Positions 14,475 through 20,446 of a stretch of DNA of 20,446 nt are shown piece after piece. Numbering within the stretch: position 1 is the stretch's first letter; every line of letters starts with the position of its first letter. The notes beneath the pieces are model-generated. The model ran no database searches and was not told where the DNA came from. It was given only the letters and a program-made list of their open reading frames with translations. Origin of the DNA: an uncultured Thermomicrobia bacterium (GTDB lineage Bacteria > Chloroflexota > Chloroflexia > Thermomicrobiales > JALYUS01); assembly GCA_937968015.1 (NCBI GenBank), contig CALBSO010000148.1:1-20446 (forward strand), in the 5' to 3' direction. Made by a program: the position numbers and the translations under genes.

Positions 14475-15431
14475 CTACCGCGAGCCGCGCAAACGGGGAT
14501 CGAGTACGTCGCGGAGCGCATCGCCGAGCATATTGAAGCCGAAGACTGCGAGGCTGATTGCCAGCCCCGGCCAGATCGCCAGCGACGGCGCGCGGAGAAA
14601 GAACTGCTGCCCACTGGTAGCGAGCATACTGCCCCACGCGGGCATCGGCGGTTTGACGCCGAAGCCGAGGAAACTGAGGGTGGACTCGGCGAGGATCGCA
14701 CCGCCCAGTTGGACGGTGGCGAGAATGATAATCGGCGCGATCACGTTCGGCAGCACGTAGCGGAGGATGATACGTAGATGGTTGCAACCCACACAGCGCG
14801 CCGATTCCATATACGGCATGTCACGGATGCTGATAACGACGCTGCGAACGACGCGCGTCGAGCCGCCCGCCACGATGAGGCCAATCACGATCGCGACGAT
14901 GATGATGGAACTCGTCGAACTCGTCTTTTTACTCGTCATGATCGTGACGAGACACGCGAGCAAGACGAGGGCCGGAAAGGCGATCCACGCATCAATCAGG
15001 CGCTGAAAGAGGAGATCGAATAAGCCACCGAAATAGCCGGAGAGCACACCGAGGATCGTGGCCAGCCCCGTGCCGACGAGCACGGCGCCGAAGCCCACCT
15101 CGATCGAGACACGCGCACCGAAGATGATGCGGCTGAACATGTCCCGCCCGAGGTTGTCCGTACCGAGCAGGTGATGCAGCGACGGCCCCTGAAGGCGGTC
15201 TGCCCCTTTCCCCGCATCGTACGCGTACGGCGCGATTTGCTGGGCGAAGATCGCCGTCAGCATCATGATGAGGACAATGATACCCCCGACCGCGCCGAGC
15301 GGCTTATTCCGTGCGAACCGCCAGAGAACCGCGAACGGGCGTACCCGCTGGGAAGTCGCTTGATCACGGCCGCTCGCTTGCGCGGGCAACGCGCCAGGGA
15401 TGGTCGCAAGTTTCGTTTGCTCGGATCGCAT
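14475..15431 (-). CDS. dppC: ABC peptide/oligosaccharide transporter permease, DppC-type
   Basis: Inner-membrane permease of a peptide/nickel-type ABC importer. The 318-residue product has an N-terminal cytoplasmic stretch, helix at about 46-66, the family segment HHLLGTDNLGRDMFSRIIFG at about 86-105, and the ATPase-contact EAA loop around 205-230 (MPYMESARCVGCNHLRIILRYVLPN), then AESTLSFLGFGVKPPMPAWG and the end WPGLAISLAVFGFNMLGDAL. ATG 15431 has AGGAG about 10 bases upstream; ATG 15470 is in frame but has no ribosome site. It follows dppB by 63 bases. The substrate cannot be told from the sequence; 'dppC' indicates family, not proven dipeptide specificity. Confidence 0.88.
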   Translation of the reverse strand: MRSEQTKLATIPGALPAQASGRDQATSQRVRPFAVLWRFARNKPLGAVGGIIVLIMMLTAIFAQQIAPYAYDAGKGADRLQGPSLHHLLGTDNLGRDMFSRIIFGARVSIEVGFGAVLVGTGLATILGVLSGYFGGLFDLLFQRLIDAWIAFPALVLLACLVTIMTSKKTSSTSSIIIVAIVIGLIVAGGSTRVVRSVVISIRDMPYMESARCVGCNHLRIILRYVLPNVIAPIIILATVQLGGAILAESTLSFLGFGVKPPMPAWGSMLATSGQQFFLRAPSLAIWPGLAISLAVFGFNMLGDALRDVLDPRLRGSR

Positions 15432-15494
15432 CGGGCGATTGCTCCTATCTCTCACCGTTGTCCGCTGCATTGGCCGGTCATCGAGCGACCGCTT

Positions 15495-16448
15495 CTAAGA
15501 ATAGCGAATCCGGGGATCCAACCACGCATAGAGCAAGTCAACGACCAGATTGAATACAATAATCACCGTCGCAAAGAGCAATACGACGGCCTGAACCGCC
15601 GGATAATCGCGAGAGTTCAGTGAGTCAAGTAAATAGCGTCCCATGCCGGGGAGGACGAAGATGCTTTCGAGCACGACGGTTCCGCTGATCAGTACGGCCA
15701 TATTGAGCCCTAACAGCGTGACAATCGGGACGATCGCGTTCCGTAGCGCGTGTCGGTAGATGACCGCTCGCTCGCCCAGCCCTTTCGCGCGGGACGTGCG
15801 GATGTAGTCCTGCCGGAGAACTTCGAGCATCTGTGCCCGCGTCAGGCGCATAATCGAACCGGAGAGGCCGATACCGAGAATGATCGCGGGCAGGATCATC
15901 TGTTTGAGATTTGCGGACGGGTTATCCTGCAAGCGCGCGTAGCGGAGCGGTGGCGTCCACTTGTGCCAGGGCCAGATAGAGGGGACCGTAATTGCCAGTA
16001 TCGCCAGCCAAAAGCCGGGAATCGCCAGCATCGCGATGGCAGCGCTCCGGGCGAGGTAATCGGAGAGCGTATCCTGCCGGACTGCGGAATACACCCCGAG
16101 CGGTATCGCGATAAGGAGCGAAACAATCAATCCGAGTAATCCAAGTTCGAACGTGACCGGTAAGCGAATGGCAAGTTCGTGGGCGATCGGCGTGCGGTCG
16201 CGTAGCGACTGGCCAAAATCGCCGTGCGCAATGCCGCCGATCCATTTGACGTACTGAACCTGAAACGGCTGGCTCAAGCCCAATTTCGCCCGTAAGTCGT
16301 CGGCATCTTTGGCGTATTGTCCGTAATCTCCGAGCATGATCGTCACCGCATCGCCGGGCAGCAGCCGGACCATTGCCGAGACAATCAGCGTCACGCCAAA
16401 CAGTGCCGGAATTGTCAGTAACAGTCGGCGAAGTATGTAACGTTGCAC
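15495..16448 (-). CDS. dppB: ABC peptide/oligosaccharide transporter permease, DppB-type
   Basis: The partner permease, 317 residues. It starts MQRYILRRLLLTIPALFGVT with a first helix at about 9-28, followed by the DppB extracytoplasmic segment (LGLSQPFQVQYVKWIGGIAH, GDFGQSLRDRTPI), helices from about 97, and the EAA loop near 208-240 (LRQDYIRTSRAKGLGERAVI, YRHALRNAIVPIVTLLG), ending ESIFVLPGMGRYLLDSL and FNLVVDLLYAWLDPRIRYS. The start is GTG 16448, with AAGGA just upstream; an overlapping ATG is out of frame. It follows the binding protein by 66 bases, which contain a hairpin. Confidence 0.9.
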   Translation of the reverse strand: MQRYILRRLLLTIPALFGVTLIVSAMVRLLPGDAVTIMLGDYGQYAKDADDLRAKLGLSQPFQVQYVKWIGGIAHGDFGQSLRDRTPIAHELAIRLPVTFELGLLGLIVSLLIAIPLGVYSAVRQDTLSDYLARSAAIAMLAIPGFWLAILAITVPSIWPWHKWTPPLRYARLQDNPSANLKQMILPAIILGIGLSGSIMRLTRAQMLEVLRQDYIRTSRAKGLGERAVIYRHALRNAIVPIVTLLGLNMAVLISGTVVLESIFVLPGMGRYLLDSLNSRDYPAVQAVVLLFATVIIVFNLVVDLLYAWLDPRIRYS

Positions 16449-16474
16449 GGCATTCCTTGTTCCGACTCAGGTGC

Positions 16475-16492
16475 GGCGGGCCACGGCCCACC
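16475..16492 (-). promoter_or_regulatory. Stem-loop between binding-protein and permease genes
   Basis: GGCGGGC (16475-16481) pairs with GCCCACC (16486-16492), a 7-bp stem with one G-T pair and a 4-base loop. No T-run follows, so full termination is unlikely. Such hairpins commonly stabilise upstream binding-protein mRNA and lower permease expression. Confidence 0.45.
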
Positions 16493-16514
16493 ATACCCGC
16501 TGCACGCGCGCTTC

Positions 16515-18359
16515 CTACTTCTTGCCATCGAGGTAAATCTTCGGCACGTACTCTCCGCCGCGGGCATAGTCGCTCTCGTAGTTGAAATTCTTCACCCACG
16601 GTTGTGTGGCAATCGTCGTCGGGCCGATCGGGCCAATGACGTAGTATTGCTGCTCGCCCGTGTACCGCTGGATGTCGAAGATCATCTGCTTCCGCGCGCC
16701 CTTGTCCAGCGCGACTGCCTGCTTCTCGACCATATCGGTGAGTTTCGGGTCGTTGACGCCGGCGTGATTGCGGACACCCTTCGGATGGTACATATTGAAG
16801 AGGTAGTCGTGCGGCTCCTGGAACGGCGTCTCAAGACCCCAGACCATGGTCCCCGGATCGAACTTGCCGAGGAAAGTACTGCCGATGTACGCCGCGTAAT
16901 CCTGCGGTTGGAAGTTCAACTGGATGCCGGCATCCTTCATTTGCTTGATGACGGTCTCAATGCTCGCGTTGAACGTGTCTCCGTACGCATTCTGGGTGGA
17001 AATGAACGGCACTTTCAGCCCACCCGCGAATCCCGCGTCCGCGAGCAGCTTCTTCGCCGCGTCCACGTCACGCTTGTAATACTTCGCGCTTGGGCCCATG
17101 TCCGCGCCGCGCGGATCCAGCCACCAGGATTCCAGACCGGCGGGAATGGTATTATTGATGTAGCCCTTGCCTTCGTAAAGCACGGTAATAAGTTCGTCAC
17201 GGTCGAGCGCGAGCGAGACGGCCTGGCGGACGCGGATATCATTGAACGGCGGGGCGCCCACGCGCCAGTACATGAAGAAGAGCAGGTTCTGCGGGAAGTC
17301 CGTCATGACGATCTCGGGGTTTGAGGCTACAAGGGCTTTGCGATCCGATTGGCTCACACCGGTAATGTCAATCTGCTTTGCCCGCAGGTTGGCAATGGCG
17401 GTTGCGTCCGTGGGGATAATCAGCAAATCCAACTCGTCCACGTACGGCGTGCCGGCAAAGTAGTAGTCCGGGTTCTTCTTCGCGACGACCTGCACACCCT
17501 TGTCGAACTTGTCGAAGATCCATGGCCCACTGCCGATCACGCGCTTGCGTGCGTCGCCATCGGCTTCGATCACTTCCTTCGGCATGATCCAGAGCACCGG
17601 CGCGGCGATTGAGTTCTCGAAGGGAGCAAAGGCGTTATTCAGCGTGAAGACGACCGTGCGCGGGTCCGTTGCCTTCACGTCCTTGACGATATCGAAGTAG
17701 TTCTTGTTCGGCGATACCTGCTTGAACCGGTTGAACGACCAGACAACGTCGTCGGCGGTCACGGCGCGTCCACTCATTGGTGGCTTATTTTGCCACTTGG
17801 CGTTGGCGCGCAGCGTGAACGTGTAGGTCAGGCCGTCCTTGGAAACGTCGTACTTTTCGGCGAGATCGGGCACGGGGCTAAAGGAGTTGGGGCCAACCCC
17901 CGGCCCGCTGTTGTACTTCAGGAGGCGGCTGTAGAAGAAACCGGCGAACTCCTGCGCGCGGAAGGTGACATTCAAATACGGGTCGAGGTCCGGCGGATCG
18001 CCCGTCCACCAGCGGATGACCAGCGTGCCACCGGGCTTCGGCTGTACGGCGGCTGCACCCGATGCGGTCGGATTTGCGGCGTTGACGGCGGACGTCGCGG
18101 CAGCCGAGGGGGCTGCGGATGCAGCCGCCGCCGGGGAGGAACCGGTTGAGGCGGTGGCTGCGGCGGCAGTCGTCGGCGCGGCGGTGGTTGGTGCGGCGGC
18201 GCTTGGCGCGGTCGTGCCTGCGGCCGGTTTCGGCGTGTCGGTGGCGGTGCTACCGCCGCACGCGGCCAGGATTGCCGCTGCCGCGCTGACGCCCGCGGCG
18301 GTCAAGAATGCGCGTCGTGTCAAGCGATACGGTGTCTGACCCGCCGACAGTGTCGTCAT
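16515..18359 (-). CDS. ABC transporter substrate-binding lipoprotein, SBP_bac_5 family
   Basis: Extracytoplasmic binding protein of a DppA/OppA-type importer, 614 residues. The signal has twin arginines (R15-R16 in LTRRAFLTAAG) and a lipobox LAAC with C34, so it may be Tat-exported and lipid-anchored. Residues about 37-108 are low-complexity Ala/Thr/Ser/Pro, a long tether. The mature SBP domain follows: GGTLVIRWWTGDPPDLDPYL, LAEKYDVSKDGLTYTFTLRA, VIGSGPWIFDKFDKGVQVVA, DIRVRQAVSLALDRDELITV. AAGGAGAGG precedes ATG 18359. Ligand unknown: peptides, sugars and others are all bound by this family. Genes for the ATPase subunits are not adjacent. Confidence 0.92.
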   Translation of the reverse strand: MTTLSAGQTPYRLTRRAFLTAAGVSAAAAILAACGGSTATDTPKPAAGTTAPSAAAPTTAAPTTAAAATASTGSSPAAAASAAPSAAATSAVNAANPTASGAAAVQPKPGGTLVIRWWTGDPPDLDPYLNVTFRAQEFAGFFYSRLLKYNSGPGVGPNSFSPVPDLAEKYDVSKDGLTYTFTLRANAKWQNKPPMSGRAVTADDVVWSFNRFKQVSPNKNYFDIVKDVKATDPRTVVFTLNNAFAPFENSIAAPVLWIMPKEVIEADGDARKRVIGSGPWIFDKFDKGVQVVAKKNPDYYFAGTPYVDELDLLIIPTDATAIANLRAKQIDITGVSQSDRKALVASNPEIVMTDFPQNLLFFMYWRVGAPPFNDIRVRQAVSLALDRDELITVLYEGKGYINNTIPAGLESWWLDPRGADMGPSAKYYKRDVDAAKKLLADAGFAGGLKVPFISTQNAYGDTFNASIETVIKQMKDAGIQLNFQPQDYAAYIGSTFLGKFDPGTMVWGLETPFQEPHDYLFNMYHPKGVRNHAGVNDPKLTDMVEKQAVALDKGARKQMIFDIQRYTGEQQYYVIGPIGPTTIATQPWVKNFNYESDYARGGEYVPKIYLDGKK

Positions 18360-18548
18360 TTGCCTCTCCTTAGGATCGGTAGCAAACCTACGAATTCGGT
18401 ACGGGAACAGAGCCAGTCGGCATCGCCGCGTAACCTGTCCATGTTGCCGACATTATCGGTCGGCGTGGAGGTTGTGGAAGACGAACCTTACTCTGTACCG
18501 TATGCGTCCAAGTATACCTACGGTGTCAAGCGGCCCTGTGGATTGCTG

Positions 18549-18587
18549 CCCGCGCAACAGACGGGCGCCGAGTCGGTGTTGCGCGGG
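18549..18587. repeat. 11-bp perfect inverted repeat
   Basis: CCCGCGCAACA (18549-18559) is matched by TGTTGCGCGGG (18577-18587), with a 17-base loop (18560-18576) that contains CCG-AGT-CGG and can fold again. No T-run follows on the minus strand. It could be a regulatory RNA structure, a second terminator or a dispersed palindromic repeat. Confidence 0.6.
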
Positions 18588-18621
18588 AGCGCCATCCCGA
18601 AAATGCTGGTGAAGTACTCGC

Positions 18622-18653
18622 CAAACAAAACAAGCCCCCGATTGCCGGGAGCG
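18622..18653 (-). terminator. Intrinsic terminator of tRNA-Gly
   Basis: On the minus strand GCTCCCG pairs with CGGGGGC (18635-18641 and 18647-18653; one T-G pair) around a 5-base loop, followed by TTGTTTTGTTTG. It starts 27 bases after the tRNA CCA end. Confidence 0.8.
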
Positions 18654-18680
18654 AATTTGCTTGCGATACAACGGGGAATC

Positions 18681-18756
18681 TGGAGCGGGTGATCGGACTC
18701 GAACCGACGACATTCTGCTTGGGAAGCAGACACTCTACCAACTGAGTTACACCCGC
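18681..18756 (-). tRNA. tRNA-Gly, anticodon CCC, CCA end encoded
   Basis: The minus strand folds as a full cloverleaf: acceptor GCGGGTG/CACCCGC, D-arm ACTC/GAGT with loop AGTTGGTA, anticodon arm TCTGC/GCAGA with loop TTCCCAA (anticodon CCC), variable ATGTC, and T-arm GTCGG/CCGAT with TTCGAGT. The discriminator is T73, as expected for bacterial tRNA-Gly, followed by encoded CCA (18681-18683). It reads GGG codons. It has its own promoter and terminator and is not in a tRNA cluster within the window. Confidence 0.95.
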
Positions 18757-18775
18757 GCGTCGTCCTACAATCGTC

Positions 18776-18805
18776 AGTATACGGCATTGATGTCGCGATT
18801 CGCAA
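18776..18805 (-). promoter_or_regulatory. tRNA-Gly promoter
   Basis: On the minus strand TTGCGA (18800-18805) and TATACT (18776-18781) are 18 bases apart. Predicted start near 18769 leaves a leader of about 13 bases before the tRNA. Confidence 0.65.
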
Positions 18806-18861
18806 GCGCCTGAACAAGCACGCGTCACCGGGCCTAACAATTTTACCATTGAGGTTTGGCG

Positions 18862-18895
18862 GTTGCGGGACACTCTCGCCAACATCTCCCGCAAC
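18862..18895 (-). terminator. Hairpin downstream of the kinase-like gene, possible terminator
   Basis: GTTGCGGGA (18862-18870) and TCCCGCAAC (18887-18895) form a 9-bp perfect stem with a 16-base loop, about 95 bases after the stop at 18989. No immediate T-run follows, so termination is uncertain; it may protect the 3' end of the mRNA. Confidence 0.35.
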
Positions 18896-18988
18896 GCCCA
18901 CTTCCACCATCGCATGGACGAACCGACGCACTTCCGGCAGCGTGAGTCGAATTGGGCTGCGGTGAACGATGGAGGCGTGGGGTCGTAT

Positions 18989-20446
18989 TTATCGCTTCGC
19001 GACGGTCGTTATGGTTACGATAACTTGACCGGTTGTTGCCTCATCAGGGTTCACAAGTAATGTGTAGGTGCCACTCACTGGGAGGGTCTGCTGATCGAGA
19101 AGGCCATTGCCGTTACAGATTGGCGCCGAGCCAAGCGAGGAGTCATCCGGTTTGAGGATCGCCATTGTCGTGCCGCAACTGTCAAAGGTGGACTTCGTTG
19201 CCTGCACGGTGACAACCTGCCCACTCCTGCCCGTGAACGTGAAGCGCGCGTTCTGCCCCGGCGTCGTGATCTTCACCGTAACCGGCATACCATCTGACGT
19301 GATCGTGCCCGTTAAATCAACAACAGTGTACATCGTCACAGTGGCTTGACCGGTTGTTGCCTCATCAGGACTCACGAGTAATGTGTAGGTGCCATTCGCC
19401 GGGAGGATCTGCTGATCGAGGAAGCCCGTGCCGCCACAGATTGGCGTCGAACCAAGCGAGGAATCATCGGGCTTGAGGATGGCGATGGTCGTACCGCAAC
19501 TGTCGAACGTAGACTTCGTCACTTGCACGGCGACAATCTGCTCGCTACTGCCGGTGAAGGTGAAGCGCGCGTTCTGCCCCGGCGTCGTGATCTTGACATT
19601 GACTGGCGGACCACCGGGGGTGATCGTGCCCGTCATGTCAATGATCGTGTAGATGGTCACAGTAACTTGACCCGTTGCCGCCCCATCGGGATTGATGAGC
19701 AGCGTGTAGGCGCCATTCGTCGGTAACGTCTGTTGATCGAGGAAGCCCTTGCCGTCACAGATTGGCGCTGAGCCAAGCGAGGAGTCATCCGGTTTGAGGA
19801 TCGCCATTGTCGTGCCGCAGCTGTCGAACGTAGACTTCGTTGCCCGGACCACGACGACCTGATCGCTACTGCCCGTGAAAGTAAGGCGCGCCTGCTGCCC
19901 CGGCGTCGTGATCTTCACCGTAACCGGCATACCATCTGACCTGATTGTGTCCTTCAGGGCGGTGGGGGCGGTGGGGGCGTTCGTGGTGTTCTGACCCGGG
20001 GCGGTCGGCGTACCGCCCCTCGCCGCCCCTGCGTCTATGGTGGCTCCCACTTGCTGCGGCGTTGCTGGATTGAGATTCGTGAGGGCCGTGGCGGTCTGTG
20101 GCGACGGGGTTGCCGAACCACCATGGCCGAGCGCGAAGAATGCGCCCATGGCGATGAGGGCAATGAGGAGTGCCCCGCCCGCACCGAGAAGCAATCCGCG
20201 ATTCGTGCGTGATGATGCATTCTGCCCGGACGATGGTGGAGCGACTGCGGGTGGCACGGGTTGGAGGTTCACCGGCGGTGTGCCGAGCGTTTCCGCATTG
20301 GCATAGGTTGGCGCGCTGGGTGATCCCACGGCGATCCCCGGCGGCCTATCCGCTGCTGGCAAAACCGTTGCATCTTGGGTAGCGACATCGTGCTCGATGG
20401 CGCGGATAGCGGAGAGCACGGCCTCCATCCCCGGATAGCGCTCCTC
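18989..20446 (-). CDS. C-terminal part of a membrane Ser/Thr protein kinase-like receptor with three PPC-like repeats (partial)
   Basis: The gene runs off the right edge; 485 residues are visible. The first residues EERYPGMEAVLSAIRAIE resemble the end of a Hanks-type Ser/Thr kinase domain (typically ERYPSMxELxxAL), so the catalytic part is probably outside the window; this is inference. A Pro-rich linker follows, then one membrane helix at about residues 84-107 (GLLLGAGGALLIALIAMGAF), a Thr/Pro/Ala-rich extracellular stalk, and three 107-residue beta-rich repeats resembling pre-peptidase C-terminal (PPC) domains. Each repeat has VKITTPGQ, FTFTG, KSTFDSCGTTxAILKPDDSS, a second cysteine in PIC, and TYTLLVxP; the two cysteines may form a disulfide. 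Ligand and kinase targets are unknown. A different enzyme head remains possible. Confidence 0.75.
   Translation of the reverse strand, partial: EERYPGMEAVLSAIRAIEHDVATQDATVLPAADRPPGIAVGSPSAPTYANAETLGTPPVNLQPVPPAVAPPSSGQNASSRTNRGLLLGAGGALLIALIAMGAFFALGHGGSATPSPQTATALTNLNPATPQQVGATIDAGAARGGTPTAPGQNTTNAPTAPTALKDTIRSDGMPVTVKITTPGQQARLTFTGSSDQVVVVRATKSTFDSCGTTMAILKPDDSSLGSAPICDGKGFLDQQTLPTNGAYTLLINPDGAATGQVTVTIYTIIDMTGTITPGGPPVNVKITTPGQNARFTFTGSSEQIVAVQVTKSTFDSCGTTIAILKPDDSSLGSTPICGGTGFLDQQILPANGTYTLLVSPDEATTGQATVTMYTVVDLTGTITSDGMPVTVKITTPGQNARFTFTGRSGQVVTVQATKSTFDSCGTTMAILKPDDSSLGSAPICNGNGLLDQQTLPVSGTYTLLVNPDEATTGQVIVTITTVAKR
18992..19957 (-). repeat. Three tandem 321-bp repeats inside the kinase-like gene
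   Basis: Units at 19637-19957, 19316-19636 and 18992-19315 (in translation order 1-3) share a 321-base period. Units 1 and 3 are identical over 50 bases (19770-19819 and 19128-19177) and over 46 bases (19895-19940 and 19253-19298), while unit 3 matches unit 2 better elsewhere, including near its C-terminal coding end. Confidence 0.9.

Larger units (their letters stand above)
18360..18680. other. Intergenic region between binding protein and tRNA-Gly
   Basis: No gene is supported. From right to left on the minus strand it holds the tRNA terminator (18623-18653), an 11-bp inverted repeat (18549-18587), promoter-like half-sites TTGACA (18524-18529) and TATACT (18511-18516) only 7 bases apart, and a 6-bp hairpin GCCGAC/GTCGGC (18446-18464), then the binding-protein ribosome site. 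Confidence 0.5.

Noticed and set aside
18518..18931. Minus-strand frames reading through tRNA-Gly (GCNSVGRVSASQAECRRFES type)
   Set aside because: That peptide is the usual spurious translation of a tRNA. The upstream part (RRFVHAMVEVGVAGDVGESV) looks slightly protein-like, but it has no ATG start with a ribosome site and runs through the tRNA promoter.
1..20446. CRISPR arrays, insertion sequences, integrases, attachment sites, restriction or toxin-antitoxin genes
   Set aside because: No spaced direct repeats of CRISPR type, no transposase or integrase motifs, and no duplication of the tRNA-Gly 3' end were seen in the window.

Overview
The window is GC-rich, densely coded and largely housekeeping in character. 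Gene content, alternative GTG/TTG starts, sigma-70-type promoters with TTGACN/TTGCGN -35 boxes, several DinB-fold proteins and a lipoprotein with an Arg-Arg signal, lipobox and long Ala/Thr/Pro linker suggest a Chloroflexota bacterium, perhaps Thermomicrobia-like. That placement is inference; no rRNA is present to settle it.

Layout, left to right. (1) 1-464 is a divergent regulatory region. It has a strong leftward promoter for a gene outside the window and a rightward promoter with a hairpin-rich leader for a primary sigma factor (465-1622, +). (2) 1710-4790 (-) holds fabF followed by two coupled DinB-like genes, then a third DinB-like gene behind its own leader, ending at a terminator. (3) 5010-6230 (+) is a single CinA-like gene with its own promoter and an apparently degenerate deamidase motif. 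(4) 6251-14353 (-) is a nine-gene tightly packed run: dedA, threonine synthase, HIT protein, rpsU, yqeY, 7TM-HD phosphodiesterase, ybeY, and two glycosyltransferases. A very good internal promoter sits before rpsU. (5) 14475-18359 (-) encodes a peptide-type ABC importer: binding lipoprotein and two permeases, with no ATPases in view. (6) 18681-18756 (-) is tRNA-Gly(CCC) with a recognisable promoter and terminator. (7) 18989-20446 (-) is the C-terminal part of a membrane Ser/Thr-kinase-like receptor whose outer region is three 107-residue repeats with mosaic DNA similarity.

The rpsU-yqeY-PgpH-ybeY block is a classic translation/ribosome-maturation and c-di-AMP neighbourhood, here without phoH/ybeZ and joined to amino-acid synthesis upstream and surface-glycan synthesis downstream. 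I did not find a clearly new multi-gene defence or mobile system: no CRISPR array, transposase or integrase is evident. The most unusual observations are the mosaic kinase repeats, the CinA active-site loss, the rpsU leader arrangement, the twin palindromes between DinB genes and the long inverted repeat downstream of the tRNA.
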